A stretch of 64,000 nt of DNA from Pseudomonas tolaasii NCPPB 2192 (GCF_002813445.1 NZ_PHHD01000001.1:1-64000), one strand, 5' to 3'. Shown: positions 50,907-61,284, counted from the first letter of the stretch. Program-made: numbers and translations. Notes: a model not told the origin generated them from the sequence alone.

Positions 50907-51770
50907 TCAATCCCCCCGGCTCAACGACGTCCACAAATGCTGCGCCGCATAAGCCCTCACTGGCCGCCACGCCTCGGCCCGGGCCAGCAGTTGGCGCGCC
51001 GAGACCGGTCCGCCTTCCAGCGCCGCCAAGGCATTGATCAAGCCGATATCCCCCGACGCAAACGCATCCGCCTCGCGCATTTGGCGCATGGCGATGTACT
51101 GCGCCGTCCAGTCGCCGATTCCCGGCAGCGCCACCAGACGCGCCACGCCTTCCTTCAAGCTTGCCTTGGGCGCAAACAATTCCGGATCATCCAGTAACGC
51201 CTGGGCCACGCCCGACAGCGTACGGCCACGTGCCTTGGGCATGCCCAGCGTGGCGAGGTCTGCCGCCGCCAACACTTGCGGTTCGGGAAATACGTGGGTG
51301 ATGCCGGGGTGCGGCGTCTGCAGCGGCGCGCCATAGCGCGCCACCAGCTTGCCCGCCAGACGAATCGCCGCCGCCACGGTGATCTGCTGGCCGAGCACCG
51401 CGCGAATGGCCAATTCCAGACCATCCCAGGAGCCCGGCACGCGCAAGCCCGGCCGGGCAGCCACGAGTTTCGCCATCAAAGGGTCGCGGGACAATTGCGC
51501 GTTTATCTCCTGAGGCCGAGCATCCAGATCAAACTGAGTGCGCAGGCGTCGCTCAATCTCGGGAAAGGCTGCCTTGTCAGGAAAATCGACATCCACCTCC
51601 AACCAATCCCCCGCCCCCGGCGCAACGCTGAGCCAACCATGCAGGCCGCCCACGCTGATGCTGCGCCGGTACACACCATCGGCCACCGTTTCCAGGCCAG
51701 TAATGGCGCGCATCGACAAAAAGCCCAACATCGCCGCCCAGTCGTACGGCGGCTTATACGCCAGTCTCAC
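50907..51770 (-). CDS. alkA: DNA-3-methyladenine glycosylase II (AlkA type)
   Basis: A 287-residue glycosylase. N-terminal AlkA_N domain (YKPPYDWAAMLGFLSMRAI), then the HhH-GPD domain with ALPGIGDWTAQYIAMR and the catalytic Asp in DAFASGDIGLINAL. It excises alkylated bases to start base-excision repair. There is no Ada domain. The start codon is GTG at 51770 and overlaps the TGA of the upstream ArcD-like gene, so translation is probably coupled to it. Confidence 0.9.
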   Translation of the reverse strand: MRLAYKPPYDWAAMLGFLSMRAITGLETVADGVYRRSISVGGLHGWLSVAPGAGDWLEVDVDFPDKAAFPEIERRLRTQFDLDARPQEINAQLSRDPLMAKLVAARPGLRVPGSWDGLELAIRAVLGQQITVAAAIRLAGKLVARYGAPLQTPHPGITHVFPEPQVLAAADLATLGMPKARGRTLSGVAQALLDDPELFAPKASLKEGVARLVALPGIGDWTAQYIAMRQMREADAFASGDIGLINALAALEGGPVSARQLLARAEAWRPVRAYAAQHLWTSLSRGD

Positions 51771-53194
51771 AACGACAACACCCCGCTATACAGCCCATAG
51801 GCCGCCAGCCCGGCGCCGGCGACCACGCAGCTGAAAATGCCTTTTTCCATGGGTGTAAACAAGGGCAAACCCTGCTCGCGCTTGGCCAGGGCAAACAGGA
51901 TCACGCCCGGCGCGTAGAGCAGCGCCGACAGCAGCAGGTATTTCAGGCCACCGGCATACAACAGCCACAGCGCATACATCAGGGCGATCAGCCCCACCAG
52001 CAAATCCTTCAGGCGCCGGCGTTGTGCGCCTTCGTAGGTTTCGCCGCGCCCGCTGAGCAGCACGGCATAGGCCGCCGACCACAGGTAGGGCACCAGAATC
52101 ATCGACGACGCGAGGTAAATCAGCGTGGTGTAGGTGCTTTGGGAAAACAGCGTGATCACCAGGAATACCTGAATCATCACGTTGGTGAGCCACAGCGCAT
52201 TGACCGGCACCTGGTTGGCGTTTTCCTTTTTCAGGAACGTCGGCATGGTGTTGTCCTGGGCGGTGGCGTAGAGAATTTCCGCACACAACAGGGCCCAGGA
52301 CAGCAACGCGCCGAGCAGTGACACAGCCAGGCCCATGCTGATCAGCAGCGCGCCCCACGGCCCGACGATATGTTCCAGCACCCCGGCCAGCGACGGGTTC
52401 TGCAAATGCGCGAGTTCCGGCTGGCTCATGACGCCCAGTGACAGCACGTTCACCAACACCAACAGCGCCAGCACACCCAGAAACCCGATCACCGTGGCGC
52501 GGCCCACGTCCGAGCGTTTTTCGGCACGCGCCGAATACACGCTGGCCCCCTCGATACCGATAAACACAAACACGGTGACCAGCATCATGTGGCGTACCTG
52601 ATCCACCACACCTCCCATGCCCGGGTTGCCCCGCCCCCAGATGTCGCGGGTGAAAATATCGGCCTTGAATGCCACGGCGGCGATCACGATAAACATCAGC
52701 AGCGGCACGATCTTCGCCACGGTGGTGACCTGGTTGATAAACGCCGCCTCCTTGATGCCGCGCATCACCAGAAAATGCACGGCCCACAACAGCAGCGACG
52801 CGCAGGCGATCGCAATGGGCGTGTTGCCCTGACCGAACACCGGGAAGAAGTAACCGAGGGTGCTGAACAGCAACACGAAGTAACCAACGTTGCCCATCCA
52901 CGCGCTGATCCAGTAGCCCCAGGCGGACGAAAACCCCATGTAATCGCCGAAACCGGCCTTGGCGTAGGCATACACCCCGGAGTCCAGTTCGGGTTTGCGG
53001 TTGGCCAGGGTCTGGAACACGAACGCCAGCGTCAGCATGCCGACGGCCGTGATCGCCCAACCGATCAACACCGCCCCCACTTCGGCGCGCGCGGCCATGT
53101 TCTGGGGCAGGGAAAAAATGCCGCCGCCAATCATCGAACCCACCACCAGGGCGATCAGCGCGCTGAGGCGAAGTTTCTGGGCCGGTTGGGACAT
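51767..53194 (-). CDS. Arginine/ornithine antiporter ArcD paralogue
   Basis: A 475-residue APC-family antiporter with 12 helices, equal in length and very similar along its whole length to the product of 53631-55058 (both contain ALVVGSMIGGGIFSLPQNMA, YAYAKAGFGDYMGFSSAWGY, VFIGIEGAS and LSALLYAPG). It should exchange arginine for ornithine or a related pair, possibly other basic amino acids or amines. The start at 53194 has AGGAG. It is divergent from the arcDABC operon, overlaps alkA at its stop, and is probably regulated separately. Confidence 0.85.
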   Translation of the reverse strand: MSQPAQKLRLSALIALVVGSMIGGGIFSLPQNMAARAEVGAVLIGWAITAVGMLTLAFVFQTLANRKPELDSGVYAYAKAGFGDYMGFSSAWGYWISAWMGNVGYFVLLFSTLGYFFPVFGQGNTPIAIACASLLLWAVHFLVMRGIKEAAFINQVTTVAKIVPLLMFIVIAAVAFKADIFTRDIWGRGNPGMGGVVDQVRHMMLVTVFVFIGIEGASVYSARAEKRSDVGRATVIGFLGVLALLVLVNVLSLGVMSQPELAHLQNPSLAGVLEHIVGPWGALLISMGLAVSLLGALLSWALLCAEILYATAQDNTMPTFLKKENANQVPVNALWLTNVMIQVFLVITLFSQSTYTTLIYLASSMILVPYLWSAAYAVLLSGRGETYEGAQRRRLKDLLVGLIALMYALWLLYAGGLKYLLLSALLYAPGVILFALAKREQGLPLFTPMEKGIFSCVVAGAGLAAYGLYSGVLSL

Positions 53195-53630
53195 GGATAC
53201 TCCTGAACAAATAACAACTTGAGCTGACAATTGTGCACTCAACCATTAACTCAGCGAGTGTAGCGGCTATTAACCATCACACTAATACGCCAACGCGTCA
53301 TAACAAAATCGCCTATCAATTATTAAAGTTTAGGCCTATTTAGAATTTAAATACTGCGACCTTTGACACATTACGAAACAACGCTGAAAAAGTTTGCAGA
53401 TTCAAAAATACGGGCTAGCTTCAAACGTCCACATACCTGACTAAATGATTAACCCAAAACGAAGAAAGCGCTCTGGAAAGCGCCTTTTCGAGGACATCTA
53501 TCGCCCAAGAACTTCCACCCCAAGTCATTAATTCACAATGGAATGTGCCAATGAAGTGATCTGAGTCAGCTGTTTGATTAGCGCACGGAATTATTCTGTG
53601 GTCTCTCTTCTCCTGCATTGGAGTCATGCA
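53195..53630. promoter_or_regulatory. 436-bp A+T-rich divergent region between the two arcD genes
   Basis: It holds both promoters. A small stem GCGCT / AGCGC followed by CTTTT lies near 53468-53487. I looked for the ANR/FNR box TTGAT-N4-ATCAA expected for anaerobic control of arcDABC and found only weak partial matches. A 68-codon minus-strand frame here has no support. Confidence 0.5.
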
Positions 53631-55058
53631 ATGTCTGACACGCCTGGAAAACTTCGGTTGGGTGCACTGGTTGCACTTGTCGTGGGTTCGATGATTGGCG
53701 GCGGGATCTTCTCACTGCCGCAAAACATGGCCGCCAGCGCCGACGTAGGTGCCGTGCTGATTGGTTGGGTGATCACTGCCATCGGCATGCTGACCCTCGC
53801 TTTCGTGTTCCAGACCCTCGCCAACCGCAAGCCCGACCTCGACGGCGGGGTGTACGCCTACGCCAAGGCCGGTTTCGGCGACTACATGGGTTTCTCATCC
53901 GCCTGGGGTTACTGGATCAGCGCCTGGCTGGGCAACGTCGGGTACTTCGTACTTTTGTTCAGCACACTCGGTTACTTTTTCCCCCTCTTCGGCGAAGGCA
54001 ACACCCCGGCTGCGGTGATCGGCGCCTCGGTGTTGCTGTGGGCCGTGCACTTTCTGGTGCTGCGCGGGATCAAGGAAGCGGCGTTCATCAACCTGGTGAC
54101 CACCGTCGCCAAGGTGGTGCCGCTGGTGCTGTTCGTGTTGATCGCCCTGTTCGCGTTCAAGCTGGACATCTTCACCGCTGACATCTGGGGCGTGAAAAAC
54201 CCGGACCTGGGCAGCGTGATGAACCAGGTGCGCAACATGATGCTGGTCACCGTGTGGGTGTTCATCGGCATCGAAGGCGCAAGCATCTTCTCGTCCCGTG
54301 CGGAAAAACGCAGCGACGTGGGCAAGGCCACCGTGATCGGTTTTATCACCGTGCTGTTGTTCCTGATGCTGGTGAACGTGCTGTCCCTGGGGATCATGAC
54401 CCAACCGGAACTGGCCAAGCTGCAAAACCCGTCGATGGCCGCCGTGCTGGAGCATGTGGTGGGCCACTGGGGCGCGGTGCTGATCAGCGTCGGCTTGATC
54501 ATCTCGCTACTGGGGGCGCTGCTGTCATGGGTGCTGCTGTGTGCGGAGATCATGTTCGCCGCCGCCAAGGACCACACCATGCCGGAGTTCTTGCGTAAGG
54601 AAAACGCCAACCACGTGCCGGTCAACGCCCTGTGGCTGACCAACGCCATGGTGCAGCTGTTCCTGGTGATCACGCTGTTTTCGGCCAGCACCTACCTGTC
54701 GCTGATCTACCTCGCCACCTCGATGATTCTGGTGCCTTACCTGTGGTCGGCGGCCTACGCCCTGCTGCTGGCGGTGCGCGGCGAAACCTACGAAAACGCC
54801 CTGCGCGAGCGCAGGAAAGACCTGTTCATCGGCGCCATCGCCCTGGTCTACGCGATCTGGCTGCTCTACGCGGGCGGCACCAAATACCTGCTGCTTTCCG
54901 CCCTGCTCTACGCCCCCGGCGCAATCCTGTTCGCCAAGGCCAAGCGTGAGCTGGGCAAACCGATTTTCACCAACGTCGAGAAGCTGATTTTCGCCGCAGT
55001 GGTCATTGGCGCCCTGGTGGCTGCCTACGGCCTCTACGACGGCTTCCTGACTCTGTAA
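53631..55058 (+). CDS. arcD: Arginine/ornithine antiporter ArcD
   Basis: A 475-residue membrane antiporter, first gene of arcDABC. It imports arginine in exchange for ornithine made by ArcB, giving ATP by substrate-level phosphorylation under oxygen limitation. Twelve helices; GSMIGGGIFSLPQNM at the first helix is the APC substrate-binding motif. The start at 53631 follows GGAG; an earlier in-frame ATG at 53574 lacks a site. arcA starts 24 bases past its stop. Confidence 0.92.
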   Translation: MSDTPGKLRLGALVALVVGSMIGGGIFSLPQNMAASADVGAVLIGWVITAIGMLTLAFVFQTLANRKPDLDGGVYAYAKAGFGDYMGFSSAWGYWISAWLGNVGYFVLLFSTLGYFFPLFGEGNTPAAVIGASVLLWAVHFLVLRGIKEAAFINLVTTVAKVVPLVLFVLIALFAFKLDIFTADIWGVKNPDLGSVMNQVRNMMLVTVWVFIGIEGASIFSSRAEKRSDVGKATVIGFITVLLFLMLVNVLSLGIMTQPELAKLQNPSMAAVLEHVVGHWGAVLISVGLIISLLGALLSWVLLCAEIMFAAAKDHTMPEFLRKENANHVPVNALWLTNAMVQLFLVITLFSASTYLSLIYLATSMILVPYLWSAAYALLLAVRGETYENALRERRKDLFIGAIALVYAIWLLYAGGTKYLLLSALLYAPGAILFAKAKRELGKPIFTNVEKLIFAAVVIGALVAAYGLYDGFLTL

Positions 55059-55082
55059 CTTTTGTTCACTGGAGGATCTGTA

Positions 55083-56339
55083 ATGACCACGGAAAAAGTG
55101 AAGTACGGCGTACATTCCGAAGCCGGCAAACTGCGTAAAGTCATGGTGTGCTCCCCAGGCTTGGCCCACCAGCGGCTGACCCCCAACAACTGCGATGAAC
55201 TGCTGTTCGATGACGTGCTGTGGGTGGCCCAGGCCAAGCGCGACCACTTCGACTTCGTGACCAAGATGCGCGAGCGGGATATTGATGTGCTGGAAATGCA
55301 CAACCTGCTCACTGACATCGTCGCCCTCCCCGAAGCGCTGGACTGGATTCTGGAGCGCAAGATCACCGCCAACACGGTCGGCCTGGGGCTGGTCGGTGAA
55401 GTCGGCTCGTGGCTGCGCAGCCTGGAGCCGCGCAAGGTCGCCGAATACCTGATCGGCGGCGTCTCGGCCGATGACCTTCCGAGCAGTTTCGGCGGCAAGG
55501 CCATCGAGATGTTCCGCGACTTCCTCGGCCATTCAAGCTTCATCCTGCCGCCGCTGCCCAACACCCAGTTCACCCGCGACACCACCTGCTGGATCTACGG
55601 CGGCGTGACGCTCAACCCCATGTACTGGCCGGCGCGACGCCAGGAAACCCTGCTCGCCAGCGCCATCTACAAATTCCACCCCGAGTTCACCAACGCGGAC
55701 TTCCAGATCTGGTACGGCGACCCCGACCAGGAACACGGCGCTTCCACATTGGAAGGCGGTGACGTGATGCCCATCGGCAACGGCGTGGTGTTGATCGGCA
55801 TGGGCGAGCGCTCGTCCCATCAGGCCATCGGCCAACTGGCGCGTAACCTGTTCAAGAACAAGGCGGTGGAACGCGTGATCGTCGCCGGCCTGCCGAAATC
55901 CCGCGCGGCGATGCACCTGGACACCGTGTTCAGCTTCTGCGACCGCGACCTGGTGACCATCTTCCCCGAAGTGGTCAACCAGATCGTGCCGTTCACCCTG
56001 CGCCCGGACGAAAGCAAGCCCCACGGCATCGACATCCAGCGCGAAAAAACCAACTTCCTCGAAACCGTCGCCGCCGCCCTCAACCTCAAGGCCCTGCGCG
56101 TGGTGGAAACCGGCGGCAACAGCTTCGCCGCCGAACGCGAGCAGTGGGACGACGGCAACAACGTAGTGGCCGTGGAGCCGGGCGTGGTGATCGGCTACGA
56201 CCGCAACACCTACACCAACACCCTGCTGCGCAAGGCCGGGGTGGAAGTCATCACCATCAGTGCCGGTGAACTGGGCCGTGGCCGTGGCGGCGGCCACTGC
56301 ATGACCTGCCCGATCATCCGCGACCCTATCGACTATTAA
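55083..56339 (+). CDS. arcA: Arginine deiminase
   Basis: A 418-residue enzyme hydrolysing arginine to citrulline and ammonia. The catalytic Cys406 is in GGGHCMTCP; other pocket segments are PNTQFTRDTTCW, LEGGDVMPIGNGVVLIGM and the His in MHLDTVFSFCD. The length equals the P. aeruginosa enzyme. RBS TGGAGGA. Second gene of arcDABC. Confidence 0.97.
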   Translation: MTTEKVKYGVHSEAGKLRKVMVCSPGLAHQRLTPNNCDELLFDDVLWVAQAKRDHFDFVTKMRERDIDVLEMHNLLTDIVALPEALDWILERKITANTVGLGLVGEVGSWLRSLEPRKVAEYLIGGVSADDLPSSFGGKAIEMFRDFLGHSSFILPPLPNTQFTRDTTCWIYGGVTLNPMYWPARRQETLLASAIYKFHPEFTNADFQIWYGDPDQEHGASTLEGGDVMPIGNGVVLIGMGERSSHQAIGQLARNLFKNKAVERVIVAGLPKSRAAMHLDTVFSFCDRDLVTIFPEVVNQIVPFTLRPDESKPHGIDIQREKTNFLETVAAALNLKALRVVETGGNSFAAEREQWDDGNNVVAVEPGVVIGYDRNTYTNTLLRKAGVEVITISAGELGRGRGGGHCMTCPIIRDPIDY

Positions 56340-56351
56340 GGAGATTCCATC

Positions 56352-57362
56352 ATGGCGTTCAATATGCGCAACCGCAGCCTGCTGTCGCTGATGCACCACA
56401 CGACTCGCGAGCTCCATTACCTGCTGGACCTGTCCCGCGACCTCAAACGCGCCAAATACACCGGCACCGAGCGTCCGCACCTCAAGGGCAAAAACATCGC
56501 GCTGATCTTCGAAAAAACCTCGACCCGCACCCGCTGCGCCTTCGAAGTGGCGGCCCATGACCAGGGCGCTCACGTCACCTATATCGACCCGGTGTCGTCG
56601 CAGATCGGCCACAAGGAAAGCATGAAAGACACTGCCCGCGTGCTCGGCCGCATGTTCGACGCCATTGAGTACCGAGGCTTCGAACAGGAAATCGTCGAGG
56701 AGCTGGCCAAGTTCGCCGGTGTGCCGGTGTTCAACGGCCTGACCGCCGAATTCCACCCCACGCAAATGATCGCCGACACCCTGACCATGCGCGAACACAG
56801 CGACAAGCCGCTGCATGACATCAGCTACGCCTACCTGGGCGACGCGCGCTACAACATGGGCAACTCGCTGCTGATGATCGGCGCCAAGCTGGGCATGGAC
56901 GTGCGCATCGGCGCGCCGAAAGCCCTGTGGCCCCACGAAGATTTCATCAAGCAGTGCCAGGCCTTTGCCGAGGAAAGCGGCGCGCGCATCACCATCACTG
57001 AAGACCCGAAAGAAGCGGTCAAAGGCGTGGATTTCATCCACACCGATATCTGGGTGTCCATGGGTGAGCCGGTGGAAGCGTGGGACGAGCGTATCGAGCA
57101 ACTGCTGCCGTACCAGGTCAACGCCAAGATGATGAAAGCCTCGGGCAACCCGCGCGTGAAATTCATGCACTGCCTGCCGGCGTTTCATAACAGCGAAACC
57201 AAAGTGGGCAAGGACATTGCGGCGCGCTATCCGAACCTGGCCAATGGCGTGGAGGTAACGGAGGACGTGTTTGAGTCGCCGGCCAACATCGCGTTCGAGC
57301 AGGCGGAAAACCGCATGCATACCATCAAGGCGATTCTGGTGTCGGCGTTGGCGGATATCTAG
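56352..57362 (+). CDS. arcB: Catabolic ornithine carbamoyltransferase
   Basis: A 336-residue transcarbamylase with the carbamoyl-phosphate motif FEKTSTRTRCAFE and FMHCLPAFHN. In the pathway it works in the phosphorolytic direction, citrulline to ornithine plus carbamoyl phosphate. Twelve bases after arcA, RBS AAGGAG. A 107-bp palindromic repeat separates it from arcC. Confidence 0.96.
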   Translation: MAFNMRNRSLLSLMHHTTRELHYLLDLSRDLKRAKYTGTERPHLKGKNIALIFEKTSTRTRCAFEVAAHDQGAHVTYIDPVSSQIGHKESMKDTARVLGRMFDAIEYRGFEQEIVEELAKFAGVPVFNGLTAEFHPTQMIADTLTMREHSDKPLHDISYAYLGDARYNMGNSLLMIGAKLGMDVRIGAPKALWPHEDFIKQCQAFAEESGARITITEDPKEAVKGVDFIHTDIWVSMGEPVEAWDERIEQLLPYQVNAKMMKASGNPRVKFMHCLPAFHNSETKVGKDIAARYPNLANGVEVTEDVFESPANIAFEQAENRMHTIKAILVSALADI

Positions 57363-57373
57363 ACCCACACACT

Positions 57374-57480
57374 GATCGTCCCCACGCTCTGCGTGGGAAT
57401 GCAGCCAGTGACGCTCCGCGTCACAAGAGCGGACGCAGAGCGTCCAGTAAGGCATTCCCACGCAGAGCGTGGGAACGATC
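57374..57480. repeat. 107-bp palindromic repeat inside the arc operon
   Basis: The outer arms (about 29 bases each) start GATCGTCCCCACGCTCTGCG and end CGCAGAGCGTGGGAACGATC. Each arm also folds on itself (CCCACGC / GCGTGGG), and two inner hairpins (GACGCTCCGCGTC and GGACGCAGAGCGTCC) fill the centre. It is distinct from the REP doublets and resembles another dispersed Pseudomonas intergenic repeat class. Confidence 0.85.
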
Positions 57481-57499
57481 CTTCTAGAAGGAATGCATT

Positions 57500-58429
57500 A
57501 TGCGTATCGTCGTAGCCCTGGGCGGTAACGCCCTGCTCCGCCGGGGTGAACCCATGACCGCGGACAACCAGCGCGCCAATATCCGCATCGCCACCGAACA
57601 GATCGCCAAGATCCACTCCGGCAACGAGTTGGTGATCGCCCACGGCAATGGCCCGCAGGTCGGCCTGCTGTCGTTGCAGGCGGCGGCCTACACCCAGGTT
57701 TCGCCTTACCCGCTGGATGTGTTGGGCGCGGAAACCGAAGGCATGATCGGCTACATCATCGAACAGGAACTGGGCAATCTGCTGGACTTTGAGGTGCCGT
57801 TCGCCACCTTGCTCACCCAGGTGGAAGTGGACGCCAAAGACCCGGCCTTCAAGAATCCGACCAAGCCTATCGGCCCGGTCTACTCCAAGGCTGAAGCAGA
57901 AAAACTCGCCGCTGAAAAAGGCTGGGCGATTGCGCCCGATGGCGACAAATACCGCCGCGTGGTCGCCAGCCCGCGCCCCAAACGCATCTTTGAGATCCGC
58001 CCGATCAAGTGGCTGCTGGAAAAAAGCGCCATCGTGATTTGCGCCGGCGGTGGCGGCATTCCGACGATGTATGGCGAAGACGGCAAGCTGCGCGGCATCG
58101 AAGCGGTGATCGACAAAGACCTGTGTTCCTCGCTGCTGGCCTCGCAGCTGGACGCCGATTTGCTGGTGATCGCCACCGACGTCAACGCGGCCTTCATTGA
58201 CTACGGCAAGCCCGGCCAAAAGGCCATTGGCCAGGCTCACCCTGACGAAATCGAAAAGCTCGGCTTCGCCGCCGGTTCCATGGGGCCCAAGGTACAAGCC
58301 GCCTGCGAGTTCGCCCGCCAGACTGGAAAAACCGCGGTCATCGGTTCACTCTCGGACATCGAAGCGATTGTCCAGGGCAACGCCGGCACCCGTATCAGCA
58401 CGGCAAAACCTGGCATCACCTACCTGTGA
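57500..58429 (+). CDS. arcC: Carbamate kinase
   Basis: A 309-residue amino-acid-kinase-fold enzyme making ATP from carbamoyl phosphate and ADP. Motifs: VVALGGNALLRRGEPM at the N-terminus, AHGNGPQVGLL, VICAGGGGIP and the C-terminal SMGPKVQAACEF. RBS AGAAGGAATG. Last enzyme of arcDABC, although the inserted repeat may give it a separate mRNA fate. Confidence 0.96.
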   Translation: MRIVVALGGNALLRRGEPMTADNQRANIRIATEQIAKIHSGNELVIAHGNGPQVGLLSLQAAAYTQVSPYPLDVLGAETEGMIGYIIEQELGNLLDFEVPFATLLTQVEVDAKDPAFKNPTKPIGPVYSKAEAEKLAAEKGWAIAPDGDKYRRVVASPRPKRIFEIRPIKWLLEKSAIVICAGGGGIPTMYGEDGKLRGIEAVIDKDLCSSLLASQLDADLLVIATDVNAAFIDYGKPGQKAIGQAHPDEIEKLGFAAGSMGPKVQAACEFARQTGKTAVIGSLSDIEAIVQGNAGTRISTAKPGITYL

Positions 58430-58447
58430 AGTAGAGGAGAAACGCCT

Positions 58448-58810
58448 ATGGCCACCTTTGAACCGGGTCACCTGCACGTCGAACGCCACGCACTCAACAA
58501 GGATGACTACAGCTACAACCTGTGCATCGACTATGAAGTCAGCCAGGACCCCAAGGAAGGCAAGGGGATGCTGTTCAAGCTCCATGGCTCGGTACAGGGC
58601 AAGGACCTCAAGGAAGAGTTTTTCCTACCGAAGGACCAGGCGTTCGACTTTGCCCGGCATGCGATGAACATCGCGCAGAAATACGGCATGCCGAAGATCG
58701 CCGTGCTCAATGGTGCGATGCACAAGCAGTACGACCTGATGTTCGAGGATGTGCGGCATCAACTGGATGTGAAGTCGGGCGACCCGATCAAGCCCGAGCA
58801 CCTGGAGTAG
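58448..58810 (+). CDS. DUF5064-family protein
   Basis: A 120-residue soluble protein (FEPGHLHVERHALNKDDYSY, MLFKLHGSVQGKDLKEEFFL, ARHAMNIAQKYGMPKIAVL) of a family I know only from pseudomonads, function unknown. It starts 18 bases after arcC behind AGAGGAG and is likely cotranscribed with the arginine deiminase genes. The REP variant at 58829 follows. Confidence 0.78.
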   Translation: MATFEPGHLHVERHALNKDDYSYNLCIDYEVSQDPKEGKGMLFKLHGSVQGKDLKEEFFLPKDQAFDFARHAMNIAQKYGMPKIAVLNGAMHKQYDLMFEDVRHQLDVKSGDPIKPEHLE

Positions 58811-58828
58811 TAACACCGCAAATCCCCT

Positions 58829-58931
58829 GTGGGAGCTGGCTTGCCTGCGATAGCGGTGTATCAGTGACAGAAATGTTGCCTGACCCACTGCTATCGCAGC
58901 GATGCGGCGACCCGACAAGCCAGCTCCCACA
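58829..58931. repeat. REP doublet with 16-base insertion in one arm
   Basis: A normal left arm. The right arm has CGATGCGGCGACCCGA inserted between ATCGCAG and CAAGCCAGCTCCCACA, the same layout as at 47227-47326 but with diverged insert sequence. Confidence 0.85.
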
Positions 58932-58997
58932 TTTTGATCTCCATCGTCTGCAAGGCATACTGGCGACCCTCCGCATCCCAGAACCAAACGCCACCCC

Positions 58998-60506
<1,509 letters not shown>

Positions 60507-60521
60507 CTGTACACCGACCCA

Positions 60522-60592
60522 TGTGGGAGCTGGCTTGCCTGCGATAGCGGTTTACCTGACCCACCGCTGTCGCAGGCAAGCCAGCTCCCACA
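60522..60592. repeat. REP doublet (REPIN), short spacer
   Basis: TGTGGGAGCTGGCTTGCCTG and an inverted partner only 71 bp end to end, between gcsR and the gcv promoter region. Confidence 0.9.
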
Positions 60593-60632
60593 GGGATCGC
60601 ATTGCAAATATTAGTCTGAGAACGACATCCAG

Positions 60633-60750
60633 TGTACTGAAAGCGCTACAGCGTAACGATATCGCTACAACCCTGCTTTTTGCGTGCCATGCAAGGCTTT
60701 GATCCACATAGGCTTTTTTTGACAGGTCCAGCCGTAGCGAAATCGTTACA
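60633..60750. promoter_or_regulatory. Three 18-bp GcsR-type binding sites
   Basis: TGTACTGAAAGCGCTACA (60633-60650), CGTAACGATATCGCTACA (60652-60669) and CGTAGCGAAATCGTTACA (60733-60750) share the form (T/C)GTAACG-N4-CG(C/T)TACA. They lie about 70-180 bases upstream of the -24 element, an enhancer position. Confidence 0.65.
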
Positions 60751-60813
60751 GCCTGATTTCGTATACTTACAGGAATAATCGCTAACCTGTTGATTAAAAA
60801 GGATTAATTTATA

Positions 60814-60830
60814 TTGGCCGCAATTTTGCT
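60814..60830 (+). promoter_or_regulatory. Sigma-54 (-24/-12) promoter of gcvHP
   Basis: TTGGCCGCAATTTTGCT, with GG at 60816-60817 and GC at 60828-60829 exactly ten bases apart. It lies about 60 bases before the gcvH ATG. Confidence 0.75.
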
Positions 60831-60890
60831 TTGTAACTCCCCATTATTCCCATCCCGTCCACCAGACGAATCTGGCCCCGAGGAGTTTCC

Positions 60891-61274
60891 ATGAGCGAGT
60901 TGCGTTTTACTGAAGACCACGAATGGCTGCGCGCCGAAGCTGACGGCAGCGTCACTGTGGGTATCACCGCTTTCGCGCAGAACGCGCTGGGTGATGTGGT
61001 TTTCGTGCAACTGCCGGAGTTGCAGGCCTACGAGAAAGGCGCCGAAGCTTCCACCGTGGAATCGGTCAAGGCCGCGAGCGGCGTGTACATGCCCCTGACC
61101 GGTGAAGTGCTTGAGGTGAACGACGCCCTCAGCGACAGCCCGGAACTGGTCAACGAAGACCCGATGGGCGAAGGCTGGTTCTTCCGCTTTAAACCGGCCG
61201 ATGCCGGCGCAGTGGCTAAGCTGTTGGATCAGGATGCGTACGACCGCCTGATCAAAGCCAACGCTGAAGCCTGA
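60891..61274 (+). CDS. gcvH: Glycine cleavage system H protein
   Basis: A 127-residue lipoyl carrier. The lipoylated residue is Lys60 in STVESVKAASGVYMPL. It shuttles the aminomethyl arm between P, T and L proteins. RBS GAGGAG. First gene of the GcsR-controlled catabolic gcv operon (often called gcvH2), followed after ten bases by gcvP. Confidence 0.95.
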   Translation: MSELRFTEDHEWLRAEADGSVTVGITAFAQNALGDVVFVQLPELQAYEKGAEASTVESVKAASGVYMPLTGEVLEVNDALSDSPELVNEDPMGEGWFFRFKPADAGAVAKLLDQDAYDRLIKANAEA

Positions 61275-61284
61275 GGAGCGCGCC

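Noticed and set aside
53340..53600. Possible ANR/FNR boxes (TTGACACATTACGAA and TTGATTAGCGCACG)
   Set aside because: Each has a fair left half but the right half does not match ATCAA; too weak to annotate.
53421..53627. 68-codon minus-strand frame between the two arcD genes
   Set aside because: No recognisable protein features; the region is A+T-rich promoter DNA.
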